A stretch of DNA of 64,000 bases from Paraburkholderia sp. ZP32-5 (GCF_021390495.1 NZ_JAJEJP010000001.1:4278001-4342000); one strand, 5' to 3'; positions 1 to 9,157 are shown, numbered from the stretch's first letter. Program-made: numbers and translations. The notes: generated from the sequence alone by a model not told the origin.

Positions 1-838
1 AACCGGGTTCGAGCGGAATGCGCTGCAACGGCGACACCCCGCCGGACGACACATCGATCCAGTCACAGCCGCGCTTTTCCAGTTCATGAGCGAACGCGAT
101 CGTGTCTTCGAGCGTCCAGCCGCCTTCGACCCAATCGGTCGCCGACACGCGTACTCCGACCGGCTTGTCGGCCGGAAACGCGGCACGCACGATATCGACG
201 ATTTCGAGCGGAAAACGCATGCGGTTTTCGAGCGAGCCGCCGTATTCATCACTGCGCTGATTAGCGATCGGCGACAGGAACTGATGCAGCAGATAGCCGT
301 GCGCCGCGTGCACTTCGAGCGCATCGATACCAAGACGCGCGGCACGTCGCGCCGACGCGGCGAACGCATCGCGAATCCGGTTCAGGCCGGCGGCATCGAG
401 CGCGAGCGGCGGCTCCTCGCCATCCTTATGCGGCAATGCCGACGGTGCGTGCGGCAACCATCCGCCTTGCGCCACCGGAATCAGCTGACCGCCTTCCCAA
501 GGTACATGGCTCGATGCCTTGCGGCCTGCGTGCGCCAACTGCATCGTCACCTTGATCGACGAGTGCTTGCGGATCGCCGCCAGCACCGGCACGAGCGCGG
601 CTTCGGTCACGTCGTCCCACAAGCCGAGATCACCCGGTGTGATACGGCCATCCGGCTCGACCGCGGTGGCCTCGATAAACAGCATCGCCGCGCCGGACAA
701 CGCGAGACTGCCGAGGTGGATCATGTGCCATGCGGTCGCCTCGCCACGTTCGGCGGAGTATTGGCACATGGGGGAGACGACGATGCGGTTGGGAAGCGTC
801 ACGCTACGCAGCGTGAGCGGGGAGAAAAGCGCGCTCAT
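1..838 (-). CDS. NADH:flavin oxidoreductase, Old Yellow Enzyme family (YqjM-like), 3' part outside window
   Basis: I translated the minus strand from the ATG at 838 and it stays open to base 1, so about 279 N-terminal residues are visible and the C-terminus lies beyond the window. The start matches the family: MSALFSPLTLRSVTLPNRIV, then PMCQYS with the Cys and Tyr typical of the YqjM-like (thermophilic-like) class, HAGR near residue 110 and a HAAHGYLLHQFLSP segment holding the substrate-binding histidine pair. The family are FMN enzymes that use NAD(P)H to reduce activated C=C bonds such as enones and maleimides. It is separated by 74 bp from the upstream amidotransferase gene on the same strand. 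The family call is firm; the physiological substrate cannot be told. Confidence 0.9.
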   Translation of the reverse strand, partial: MSALFSPLTLRSVTLPNRIVVSPMCQYSAERGEATAWHMIHLGSLALSGAAMLFIEATAVEPDGRITPGDLGLWDDVTEAALVPVLAAIRKHSSIKVTMQLAHAGRKASSHVPWEGGQLIPVAQGGWLPHAPSALPHKDGEEPPLALDAAGLNRIRDAFAASARRAARLGIDALEVHAAHGYLLHQFLSPIANQRSDEYGGSLENRMRFPLEIVDIVRAAFPADKPVGVRVSATDWVEGGWTLEDTIAFAHELEKRGCDWIDVSSGGVSPLQRIPLEPG

Positions 839-912
839 GGATTACGCCCAGTGAAAACCCGAGAGCGATCGAGCATAGCACCGCAAGCGGTTTACTGCAT
901 GAAAGCGCCCGC

Positions 913-1626
913 TCAGCTGGTCGGGTCGACCTGATCGAGCCATTCGCCGAACATGTGCCGCGCGGCGGTTTCGAGCGTCGGACCGAATTGCGCGGTATCG
1001 GCGCGCAACTGGCGCGCATCGATATGATGACTGGCCAGCTCACTGGCATTGCCGATCAGCCACGGCTCGAAACGATCGGTGCGAATCTCGGGATGACACT
1101 GCAAGCCCAGCACATGATCGCCCCACGCGAATGCCTGGTTCTCGCAGGCCGGCGTCGACGCCAACCGCGTCGCGTTGGCGGGCAGATCGAAGGTGTCGCC
1201 GTGCCAATGCAGCATCGACGTATGCGCGCCATCCAGATGACGCAGCGGCGATGCGCGGCCGGCATCGGTCAGCGTCAGCGGCGTCCAGCCGAGTTCGACT
1301 TGTGCCGCGGGATAAACGCGCGCACCGAGCGCCCGCGCGATCAGCTGCGCGCCGAGACAGATGCCGAGCGTCGGCAGACCGGCGGCGATGCGCTTTTCGA
1401 TCATCGCGAGCAACGGTACGAGCGTCGGATACAGCGCATCGTCGGTCGCGCTGATCGGTCCGCCGAGTATCACCATCAACGACGCGCCGACCGGATCCGG
1501 CGCTTCGATCCGGGCAAGCCCCACATCGAGATAACGGACCGGACGCCCGCGCTCGCCGAGCTCGAGTTCAAGACTGCCCAGATCCTCGAAATGCACATGG
1601 CGAATGGCCAGTACTTCGCGATTCAT
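913..1626 (-). CDS. Class I glutamine amidotransferase (GMP-synthase-like domain protein)
   Basis: A 237-residue stand-alone amidotransferase of the GuaA N-domain type. The nucleophile elbow GICLGAQL places the catalytic Cys at about residue 90, and QCHPE supplies His178 and Glu180, so the triad is complete. The oxyanion-strand motif ILGGP lies near residue 54. No synthetase domain is fused, as in the many free-standing homologues (YfeJ/PuuD-like in size) that hydrolyse glutamine or gamma-glutamyl amides. The ATG at 1626 begins MNREVLAIRH. The adjacent flavin oxidoreductase is on the same strand, so co-transcription is possible. The true substrate is unknown. Confidence 0.85.
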   Translation of the reverse strand: MNREVLAIRHVHFEDLGSLELELGERGRPVRYLDVGLARIEAPDPVGASLMVILGGPISATDDALYPTLVPLLAMIEKRIAAGLPTLGICLGAQLIARALGARVYPAAQVELGWTPLTLTDAGRASPLRHLDGAHTSMLHWHGDTFDLPANATRLASTPACENQAFAWGDHVLGLQCHPEIRTDRFEPWLIGNASELASHHIDARQLRADTAQFGPTLETAARHMFGEWLDQVDPTS

Positions 1627-1754
1627 CGGCCTGTCCCACCTTCAGGTTGATTAACAACTCGCCGCGCTATGGCGCCGGCCGGCTGACGGACGGCCCATGC
1701 CGGCCGCCACAGCCGCCAGGCCATGGTAGCGGATTGTTCCGGAAAACGCGCTGC

Positions 1755-2393
1755 TTACTGCGCGAAGATTTTCCAGCTTTTCTTCTGGGTGGCGAGGTCC
1801 GCGGTTTCATACACGGAGCAGTCCAGACGCAGATTGGTATCCGACATGTTCTGGGCGAGCAGCGTGCAGCGATGCGGCGTCCTCTTCGGATTCTTGCTCG
1901 GTTCGAAATGGATGCAGCTCAGGCACATGCGATGCGGCGGAATCGTGTTCTGCGCTTCGAGCTGATGGATGGTCTTGAGCAGCGTGCGATAGAAAACCGC
2001 CTGCTCGTCTTCGCGCAGCGTGCCGACAGCCTTGCTCAGGAAGTCCGGCCATGCCGTGGCGCGCTTGGCGGCGGTACGGCCACGCGCGGTCAGACGGACA
2101 GCAAGCGCGCGTCCGTCGTCGAGTGCACGGCGCTTTTCCACCAGACCCTTGGTTTCGAGCGTGCTGACCGCATCGCTCGTCGTCGCGGCGGTCAAGGCCG
2201 TTTCGCGCGCAATTTCGCCGAGACGCATCGGCCCTTTACGCTGCATCAACAGCACCAGAATTTCACCTTGCGTCGGCGTGAGGCCTGCGCCTTCCGCCCA
2301 TTCCCAAGCCTGGCTCCGCATTGCCGTGCTCAATCGCAGCAGGGTGTGGGTCACCCGTCCGCTTGCCTGCTCACCGTATACGCCTTCGCTCAT
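1755..2393 (-). CDS. MarR-family transcriptional regulator with C-terminal cysteine cluster
   Basis: About 212 residues from the ATG at 2393; a TTG at 2402 would add MKI. Residues 10-140 form a MarR winged helix: a helix-turn-helix around RLGEIARETALTAATTSDAV and a wing with LVEKRRALDDGRALAVRLTARG. MarR proteins are usually about 140-160 residues; this one carries a further ~55-residue tail with C-x2-C, then C about 18 residues on and a fourth C about 14 further, an arrangement able to bind zinc or an iron-sulfur cluster or to act as a redox switch. It is flanked by a long intergenic region on its 5' side. Target genes are unknown. Family certain; role of the tail is inference. Confidence 0.88.
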   Translation of the reverse strand: MSEGVYGEQASGRVTHTLLRLSTAMRSQAWEWAEGAGLTPTQGEILVLLMQRKGPMRLGEIARETALTAATTSDAVSTLETKGLVEKRRALDDGRALAVRLTARGRTAAKRATAWPDFLSKAVGTLREDEQAVFYRTLLKTIHQLEAQNTIPPHRMCLSCIHFEPSKNPKRTPHRCTLLAQNMSDTNLRLDCSVYETADLATQKKSWKIFAQ

Positions 2394-2969
2394 GATCTTC
2401 AATTCGTTTATTTGTCGCTTTCGTGCGATACCGGCGATCTTCTTACCGGCCGCGCCCGCTGCGTGTGTGGGGTAGCTTCACCTAACCACCGGCGAAACCG
2501 TTGCTTCTACTTATCTCAAAAACATGCAATCTTGCAAGCGACAAGACCGCGAAAAACGACATTCTATGCGAGAGCGCCAAATCGTTCAGCTAACTTACCC
2601 AACGAAAGCTGTGGATAAGCGGGGGAAAACACTGGAATAGCCTGTGCAAGGGTTTTCGACCGGTGTGTGAAACGGACCGTATTCCTGTTTACCAGCCCTT
2701 TTAAACGCTACCGGCAAGCCTTTTATTCACCCAGTTATCAATCTCACAGTACGTTGACTTTACAAGAGATTACTCAGTTGTCCACAGGCTCGGACAATAC
2801 TGGTTAACGGTTACGACACTCAAAAACATAAACGGTCAAAAAGACCTGAAATGCCACGCTTTCAAAAAGTTCTGAAAATTTCATTACCAAAAAAAACCCG
2901 CACAAGGCGGGTTTCGTTGAAATGTCATGTGTCTTTACACACGAACGGATCTTTGCGGCGAGTTTCGCG
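2394..2969. other. Gene-free stretch with a DnaA box, near-boxes and AT-rich tract
   Basis: About 576 bp between the MarR gene and the YbdK gene. It holds an exact DnaA box in reverse orientation (TGTGGATAA, 2610-2618), a one-mismatch box (TTGTCCACA, 2778-2786), one GTTAAC (2803-2808), one GTTTAC (2687-2692) and an AT-rich run around 2821-2896. A minus-strand terminator for the downstream end of the YbdK gene lies at 2886-2917. No convincing coding sequence is present. The elements resemble those in the larger 5.8-6.3 kb region. Confidence 0.6.
2886..2917 (-). terminator. Rho-independent terminator for the YbdK-like gene
   Basis: On the minus strand a GC-rich stem (CCCGC / GCGGG, extended by flanking A-T pairs, five-base loop) is followed by a run of eight T. 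It lies about 55 bp beyond the stop codon of the carboxylate-amine ligase gene. Confidence 0.8.
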
Positions 2970-4085
2970 CTAAGCGCGCCACTGCAGACACTGCTGCCGC
3001 ACCGCTTCGTGCAAGGACTTTTCCTGCGCGAACACGCTGCGCAGCCAGGTCGCGTCGTTGACCTGACCGCGCGCGATGGCGCCGATTTCGGCAAGCGCGT
3101 TGGCCGAACCCAGCGCCTCGGCATGCGGCGCGATCAGTTCGAGCGTCTCCAGGATGTCTTCCGAAATCGTCTTGCGCTCGCCCGTTTGCGGATTGATGCA
3201 GGTGCCCTCGAGCCCGAAACGGCATGCTTCGAAGCGATTAAAGGTATAGACGAGATAGTCGTCTTCCTTCGGCGTGATCGGCTTGTCGAGCAGCAGATGG
3301 CGCGCGAGCGTCTGAATGTAGCAGGCAATCGCCGCAGCGCGGTCCACTGAAAACGGCGTGTCCATCACGCGTACTTCGATCGTGCCGAAACCGGGCTTCG
3401 GACGGATGTCCCAGTAAAAATCCTTCATGCTGTTGACCACGCCGGTGTGCACCATCTTCGAGAAATATTCCTCGAAGCTGTCCCACGTCAGCACGAACGG
3501 CGCGCGACCGGACAACGGAAAAGCAAATACCGAATTGAGCCGCGCCGAATGAAAACCGGTATCGACACCCTGCACGAACGGCGACGAAGCGGACAACGCG
3601 ATGAAATGCGGAATGAAGCGCGACATCGAATGCAGCAGATACAGCGCGCTGTTCGGATCCGGGCAGCCGATATGCACATGCTGGCCGAACACCGTGAACT
3701 GCTTCGCGAGATAGCCGTACAGCTCGGAAAGATACTGAAAACGCGGCGTATCGACGATCTGCCGCTCGCTCCATTGCTGGAACGCATGCGTGCCGCCGCC
3801 GCACAAACCGACGTTCAGGTGGTCGGCCGCGGACACCAGCGTGTCGCGAATCTTGCGCAGATCGGCGACCGCCTGCTCGTGCGACGTGCAGATGCCGGTG
3901 GACAGCTCGATCATGCTTTCGGTGATTTCCGGCGTGATATTGCCGGGGATTTTTTCGTCCTTGATGAGGCGCAGCAGATCGGTGCCGGCCTTGGTCAGAT
4001 CATAGTCGTGCGTATTGACGATCTGCATCTCCAGTTCGACACCGAAGGTGAACGGTTTCGAATTGATGAAGGGTTCGAGTGACAT
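2970..4085 (-). CDS. YbdK-family carboxylate-amine ligase (glutamate-cysteine ligase type 2-like)
   Basis: 371 residues, the normal size for the YbdK/GCS2 family, beginning [20 protein letters not shown]; the FGVELEM strand is the ATP/metal-binding start shared with glutamate-cysteine ligases. Other family features are [26 protein letters not shown] and [19 protein letters not shown]. coli YbdK has weak gamma-glutamylcysteine ligase activity in vitro and an uncertain role. The window also carries a full gshA-type ligase at 30.2-31.8 kb, so this is a second, probably non-redundant enzyme. It sits 83 bp downstream of a CPA2 antiporter gene on the same strand and ends in a terminator. Confidence 0.9.
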   Translation of the reverse strand: MSLEPFINSKPFTFGVELEMQIVNTHDYDLTKAGTDLLRLIKDEKIPGNITPEITESMIELSTGICTSHEQAVADLRKIRDTLVSAADHLNVGLCGGGTHAFQQWSERQIVDTPRFQYLSELYGYLAKQFTVFGQHVHIGCPDPNSALYLLHSMSRFIPHFIALSASSPFVQGVDTGFHSARLNSVFAFPLSGRAPFVLTWDSFEEYFSKMVHTGVVNSMKDFYWDIRPKPGFGTIEVRVMDTPFSVDRAAAIACYIQTLARHLLLDKPITPKEDDYLVYTFNRFEACRFGLEGTCINPQTGERKTISEDILETLELIAPHAEALGSANALAEIGAIARGQVNDATWLRSVFAQEKSLHEAVRQQCLQWRA

Positions 4086-4168
4086 GGCGTCCCCTGAGTC
4101 AGGTCGTTTTTAAAACGAAAGCGTTGAAAACGGGTTGCTCAACCAACCCCGCGCGGCGAGAACCGCGC

Positions 4169-5374
4169 TTACTCTTCGCGCCGTTCGGCGACAAGCGCGA
4201 GGCTGCGATACACGAGCCACGGCGCGAGAATCTGCAGCACGACAATCGAACACATGACGATCGCGCGCAATTGCGGATCGAAATTCGGATACAGGTTGTA
4301 CGTGTCGTCGACCAGCAGATAGGCGAGCGCCGACATCGGCGATAACGACAGGCCGAGCGCCACCCCCTGCTTCCAGTTCAGACCACTCGGCTTCGCGAAC
4401 GCGAGGACGCCGACCAGTTTCGCGATGAGACGCGCAACAATCAGGCCCAGCGCCGCGACTCCGCCGAGCGCGATGTGCTGCCATTCGAACGAAGTCAGCG
4501 TCAGCACGAACAGGATCACCGTGAGCAGCCAGCCGGCCGTGCCGAAGTGTTGCGGCCACAACTGCGGACGCGCTTCGAGATTCTTGACGATGATGCCGGC
4601 GGCAAGCAGCGCGAGGATCGTCGACAGCTTGAACAGATGCGCGACCGCGATCGCGAGCAGCACGAGACCGAACAGCGCGACGAACGAATGCTCGTCCTGC
4701 ATGTTCAGACGGCGATAGAAAAACGTGCAGGTCCGCGCGAGCAGATACGCGAGCACCAGCGAACCGACCAGCAGATACAGCGGTTGCAGGATCGTCGCGA
4801 ATACGTTGCCGTAAACCTCCTGGTGCAGCCAGCTCGACACGAGCTTTTCGATCACCACCGCGTACATGCTGTTGAGCGCGGTCAGCGTTAGCAGACGTTG
4901 CGTGACCTGGCCTTCCGCGCGCAATTCGGTTTTCAGCTGGATCACCATCGCGGGCGACGTCGCCATTGCGATTGCCGCGAGCACCATCGCTACCATCAGC
5001 GGCACATGCAGAAACAGCAGAACCGGCAAAACGAGTATGAACGTGAGCGTCGATTCGGCAATGCTCGACAGAATCAGCCACGGATTACGGCGAATCCAGC
5101 GCAGATCGAGCCGGCCGCCGAGTTCGAACAGCAGCAGACCGAGCGCGACATCGAGCAGCGGCCGCGCGGCGCTCGCGGAATCCGCATCGATCACGCCGGA
5201 GCCGGCCGCGCCCGCCACGAGGCCGATCACCGCATAACCGGAAATACGCGGCAGACGCCACGCGCGATAACAGAGTTCGCCGCACAGACCGGCGGCAAGC
5301 AATGCAAGACCCGCCCAGAAGATGGCGTCGGGTGAAAGCGGCCATGCTGGAAAAAACGAAAACGCCGAATTCAT
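4169..5374 (-). CDS. CPA2-family cation:proton antiporter (KefB/Na+/H+ exchanger type), membrane
   Basis: 401 residues with about a dozen hydrophobic segments from residue 18 to residue 390. Typical features are the early RISGYAVIGLVAG helix, LLLFELGGRLDLRWI and AMATSPAMVIQLKTELRAEG, where the ion-binding segment of the family falls. The protein ends about residue 400 with no RCK/TrkA-N domain, so it is the transporter core only. It is 83 bp upstream of the YbdK-like ligase gene and probably shares its transcript. Glutathione-gated K+ efflux belongs to this superfamily, which makes the pairing with a GCS-like ligase suggestive, but nothing here shows gating. Confidence 0.88.
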   Translation of the reverse strand: MNSAFSFFPAWPLSPDAIFWAGLALLAAGLCGELCYRAWRLPRISGYAVIGLVAGAAGSGVIDADSASAARPLLDVALGLLLFELGGRLDLRWIRRNPWLILSSIAESTLTFILVLPVLLFLHVPLMVAMVLAAIAMATSPAMVIQLKTELRAEGQVTQRLLTLTALNSMYAVVIEKLVSSWLHQEVYGNVFATILQPLYLLVGSLVLAYLLARTCTFFYRRLNMQDEHSFVALFGLVLLAIAVAHLFKLSTILALLAAGIIVKNLEARPQLWPQHFGTAGWLLTVILFVLTLTSFEWQHIALGGVAALGLIVARLIAKLVGVLAFAKPSGLNWKQGVALGLSLSPMSALAYLLVDDTYNLYPNFDPQLRAIVMCSIVVLQILAPWLVYRSLALVAERREE

Positions 5375-6297
5375 CGTGATGGGTTCTCCTTGTCAGCAAC
5401 GGCAGACGACACGAACCGGCGCACACGCACACCGGCGAACGAGCGAACCATCAGCGTGTTCGCTGTCGCAATCGCTTCGCGAAGTCAGCGTTGCGAGTTT
5501 CAATGATCGGATGATCGGAATGCGCCGCGGCCGCAAAGAAGCTCACGAGCCGGCGGATTTACCGATGCGGGCTGGCCACAGCAACCGGAACGGGGAAGAA
5601 CGACGTCGACTTTGAATCAGATTCTGTTTGGTCGGCACCGTTCCGTTGCTGCACGTGCCGCCCAACACGGGGGCACGACGCGGAAAAGAACGGCGATTGT
5701 GCCATAGCTTTTTCTGCCTTGACCGAAAAGAGGCCAACTCACTGGCAAAACGGTAAAAACGTACGTCATCTTCATGATGAGCGGAAAAAGCGACCGTTTC
5801 GTGCGCGCGATGGAGTTAACCGGCCCCGCAGTTTGCGCGCCGTCCGTGTGTTTTTCATGTGGGTTTACGCACGCTGCCAAGCAGAGTTCGGCGAGGTTTT
5901 GACGGAATTTCTGCGGGCTGATAGCGAGGGCGTTAGCCCGGGGTCTTGGTGTTTACTGGTTTACCGTATGTATACGTAGTAACAGTTAACAAGGTGCCTC
6001 CGTTTCTGTGGATAACCGAGGTTTACCGAAAAAAATCAGCAGTTTGCGGACGGCATAACAGGATGCACAGCATGTGCGGCAAGCGCCGGTATACGCGGGT
6101 AACTTTTTGCTGATTTTCGCGGCGCTCGAGTTACCCCGTTTACGTCCACAACGGTTCCACACGACTTGCGCTGGTTAACTGCGCGGTTATCCACAGGTTG
6201 CGGTGGACAACCGCGCATGCGGGTTAACGGTTTGCAGAGGGCGGTTAACGTGAAACTGGACGTCCGAACGACCGCCTGGTTAACCGACGCGACGGGG
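5375..6297. other. Gene-free stretch with DnaA boxes and a dense GTTAAC/GTTTAC cluster; candidate replication origin
   Basis: About 920 bp between the antiporter and mnmC with no credible gene. Two exact DnaA boxes are present, TGTGGATAA at 6007-6015 and TTATCCACA at 6187-6195. The hexamer GTTAAC occurs at 5815, 5985, 6174, 6223, 6244, 6279 and 6297, and GTTTAC at 5863, 5951, 5959, 6021 and 6138. Such AT-rich hexamers should be rare in DNA of this composition. Candidate functions are a replication origin, a DnaA-binding element or a binding array for another protein. Confidence 0.5.
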
Positions 6298-8274
6298 TTA
6301 ACTGACTGCGCCTTGCCGCAATGCCCGCAGCAGAAAACGTGCAGGGTCGATGTCCTCGGCAAGATCACGTTCGAGCGGCCACGGCTCGCCTTCCAGTTGC
6401 GAGGCAATCAGCTCGGCGCCGAGCGCGGCCCACACGAGACCGCGCGATCCATACGCGAAGGCGCCGTACAGACCGTCGACGCGCGGCAGATCGAGCGGCC
6501 ACGCACCACGCAAGCGCGCGGCATCGCGAGCGGACGCGGTTTCGTCGGCGAGCTGGCCAATCATCGGCATGCGGTCGCTGGTCACGCAGCGGAAGGCGAC
6601 GCGGCCCTCGAAGCCGCTGGGCAGATCCGGCCGTGCCGTATCGATCGCGCGACAGAACGCCGGCAACATCTGCGCGACGCGCTCGATATTTTCCAGGTGA
6701 CCGTCGGCGCGCAACGACGTGTCGGGATCATCGAGTTCATAGGTCGCGCCCGTGAGCGTCACGCCGTTTGCGAGCGGCACCGCATAGCCTTCGCCGATTA
6801 CCGGCAGCGCGACGCGTTCGACCGCGCCGGGCGGCAGCAACGTCAACTGGCCGCGAATACTGCGCGTCGGCGCGTAGCGCAATCCGGCGATGCGGGCAGC
6901 TTCGTGCGCGCTCGCGACGATCACGACCGGTGCCCGCGCAACCACATTGCCGGCGACATCGAAGACGCTCCACTGATCACCGGAACGTTCGAGCCGCGCG
7001 ACTTCGACGCCGAAGCGCCGTTCAAGCAGATCACCTGCCGCCGCGATTTGCGCCGCGCACAACGACGCCGGGTCGATCCAGCCGCCGCGTGGAAAGAACC
7101 AGCCGCCATGCGCAAGCGGCATGCCGGCGTGCGCACTGGCTTGCTCGGCGGTGACGGGTAACACATAGTCGGATGGATAGCGGAACGTGGCGATGGCGTC
7201 GCCGATTGCGCGCGCTTCGTCATCGTCCGCGGCGATCTGCAGCAAACCTTCCGCGCCGCGCGTCAGCCGATGGCCGGCTCGCTCGAGCGCGGCCCAGCGA
7301 TTGAGCGCGTACAGGAAACCCGCGCGCGTGACGCGCGACGCAACGCTGTCGTCGCGCGAAATCATCGGGTGGAATACGCCGGCCGGATTGCCCGACGCAT
7401 CCTGCGCGACCGATGCATGCCGTTCGAGCGACGTCACCCGCCAGCCGCGCGCCGCAAGCCGCTCGATGATCGCGCAGCCGGCGAGCCCGGCACCGATCAC
7501 GACCGCATGCCGTTCGTCATGCGCGAACGGCGCGGGTGGTTCGTAGCGGCGCACGCGCCAACGCGGTGCGAAGCGGCCGACCAGCATCGCCCGTTTCCAG
7601 CCGAAACCATTGACCTTGCGATACTCGAAGCCGCATTGCGTCAACGCGCGTTTCACGTCGCCGGCGCTGCTGTAGGTCGCAAACGTCGCGTCCTCACCCG
7701 CGACACGCGCGAGCGATTTGAAAATCGTCGGGCTCCACAAGTCCGGATTCTTTGCCGGCGAGAAGCCATCCAGATAGAACGCGTCGGCACGCAGTCGCAA
7801 CGTCGGCAAGGTCTCGGTCCCATCGCCGAAGATCAGCGTGAGCACGACGCGGCCGTCGTCGAATTCGAGCCGATGGGTGCCGGGCACGAGCATCGGCCAC
7901 GCGGTTGCGAGCGTATCGGCGAGTGACGCGATCAGTGGGTCGGATAGCGTCGCCGCATGGAGTTGGCGCAGATCGGTGGCGCTGAACGGATGCTTCTCCG
8001 TCGAGACGAAATGCAGCCGCTCGCCGCGCGACGGGTCCGCGCGCCACGCAGCCCACGTCACGAGAAAGTTGATGCCGATGCCGAAGCCGGTTTCGAGCAC
8101 GGTGAACGCGCGCCGTCCCTGCCATCGTTCGGGCAGCCCGTTGCCGCGCAGAAAAACGTAATGAGCCTGTTCGAGTGCGCCGACGGCGCTGTGATAGATA
8201 TCGTCGTACAGCGGCGAAAACGGGCTACCGTTATCGCGAAAAGCGACGACAGCCGGGATCAGCGGATCGGTCAT
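6298..8274 (-). CDS. mnmC: Bifunctional tRNA (mnm5s2U34) methyltransferase / FAD-dependent cmnm5s2U34 oxidoreductase MnmC
   Basis: 658 residues, full length. The N-terminal half is the SAM methyltransferase (ETGFGIGINFLVTW near residue 60, YLDGFSPAKNPDLW near residue 170); the C-terminal half is the FAD oxidoreductase (VVIGAGLAGCAIIERL near 260, GNPAGVFHP near 300). MnmC converts the cmnm5 group made by MnmE/MnmG on U34 of some tRNAs to mnm5 in two steps. mnmE is also in this window, at 58.1 kb. The stop codon overlaps the last GTTAAC of the cluster beyond the 3' end, so that array abuts the gene directly. Confidence 0.96.
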   Translation of the reverse strand: MTDPLIPAVVAFRDNGSPFSPLYDDIYHSAVGALEQAHYVFLRGNGLPERWQGRRAFTVLETGFGIGINFLVTWAAWRADPSRGERLHFVSTEKHPFSATDLRQLHAATLSDPLIASLADTLATAWPMLVPGTHRLEFDDGRVVLTLIFGDGTETLPTLRLRADAFYLDGFSPAKNPDLWSPTIFKSLARVAGEDATFATYSSAGDVKRALTQCGFEYRKVNGFGWKRAMLVGRFAPRWRVRRYEPPAPFAHDERHAVVIGAGLAGCAIIERLAARGWRVTSLERHASVAQDASGNPAGVFHPMISRDDSVASRVTRAGFLYALNRWAALERAGHRLTRGAEGLLQIAADDDEARAIGDAIATFRYPSDYVLPVTAEQASAHAGMPLAHGGWFFPRGGWIDPASLCAAQIAAAGDLLERRFGVEVARLERSGDQWSVFDVAGNVVARAPVVIVASAHEAARIAGLRYAPTRSIRGQLTLLPPGAVERVALPVIGEGYAVPLANGVTLTGATYELDDPDTSLRADGHLENIERVAQMLPAFCRAIDTARPDLPSGFEGRVAFRCVTSDRMPMIGQLADETASARDAARLRGAWPLDLPRVDGLYGAFAYGSRGLVWAALGAELIASQLEGEPWPLERDLAEDIDPARFLLRALRQGAVS

Positions 8275-8697
8275 GCGGGGAGAGAAAGGACGCTTGAAAA
8301 AGCGGGTTCAGGTCGTTGCCGTGGGTGCTCACAGCTCGCAACGTGCCGCAAAAGCCGGCGACGCACGCTTGCTGCGTTGGCAAAAACCAACGCTAACCCC
8401 CGCCAGGACTGGGTTTCAGGCCTCAAAACGGGCTTCTGGAGCGCGAAAATTTCGATTTCCTTTCAATATGGCCCGAGAACCGCGCAATTCTTCGAAACCC
8501 TTATCCTGCTTGGGTTTGCGCTGCGCTATCATAGCAAGCGCCGCGAAGGGCGCGGCAGCACGGCCGCCGTACAGAGAATCGTCCGGTGCGACAGATCTCC
8601 GGGATCAGGGCCGCAGCTGCTCGACGGCGCGGTACGCGTACGTATAATCGGCGCGTTCGCGCTGTTCGTATCAACCTAAACTCAGAAAGGAACCTTA
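8275..8697. other. Intergenic region between divergent mnmC and the HU gene
   Basis: This 423-bp stretch separates mnmC (minus) from the HU gene (plus). The HU promoter is the only element I can support. No coding sequence was recognised. Confidence 0.6.
8621..8648 (+). promoter_or_regulatory. Probable sigma-70 promoter of the HU gene
   Basis: A perfect -10 TATAAT at 8643-8648 lies 16 bp after TCGACG (four of six to the -35 consensus). Transcription would begin near 8655, giving a ~43 nt leader with the Shine-Dalgarno AAAGGAA just before the ATG at 8698. Confidence 0.6.
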
Positions 8698-8976
8698 ATG
8701 AACAAACAGGAACTGATCGACGCTGTCGCAGGACAGACGGGCGCCAGCAAGGCTCAAACCGGCGAAACGCTGGACACGTTGCTTGAAGTGATCAAGAAGG
8801 CTGTGTCGAAGGGTGAAGCGGTCCAGTTGATCGGCTTCGGTAGTTTTGGTTCGGGCAAGCGCGCAGCGCGCACGGGTCGCAATCCGAAAACCGGCGAAAC
8901 TATCAAGATCCCGGCAGCCAAGACCGTGAAGTTCACGGCAGGCAAGGCGTTCAAGGACTCCGTCAACAAGCGCTAA
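8698..8976 (+). CDS. HU-family histone-like DNA-binding protein
   Basis: 92 residues, the standard HU length, starting [20 protein letters not shown]. The signature [22 protein letters not shown] lies at about 46-67, followed by the DNA-intercalating arm with a central Pro ([19 protein letters not shown]). Nothing favours the IHF subunits, so HU (HupA/HupB type) is the best call. HU bends and compacts DNA and assists initiation at oriC and transcription. The gene is monocistronic, with its own -10 TATAAT promoter, a strong ribosome site and two hairpins after the stop codon. Confidence 0.95.
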   Translation: MNKQELIDAVAGQTGASKAQTGETLDTLLEVIKKAVSKGEAVQLIGFGSFGSGKRAARTGRNPKTGETIKIPAAKTVKFTAGKAFKDSVNKR

Positions 8977-8991
8977 GCAGACTGTTGCGAG

Positions 8992-9045
8992 GCCTACTGC
9001 CAGGCAGTAGGCACGTGAAAAACCCGCCAGTGGCGGGTTTTTTTT
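8992..9045 (+). terminator. HU gene 3' hairpin plus rho-independent terminator
   Basis: A perfect 9-bp stem with a 3-base loop (GCCTACTGC CAG GCAGTAGGC, 8992-9012) is followed by a second stem AAACCCGCC / GGCGGGTTT and an eight-T tract (9018-9045). The second is the terminator; the first could be a stabilising or processed 3' element. Confidence 0.85.
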
Positions 9046-9157
9046 CGTCCGTTGTTTCGTCTATGCGTGACGTGCGATGGCGCTCGCGGGATGAGTGAGT
9101 AGTCATCGCAGCCGCGGCTCACTCTATATATAGAGGCGGCAGTAGCGAGCGCCGCGT

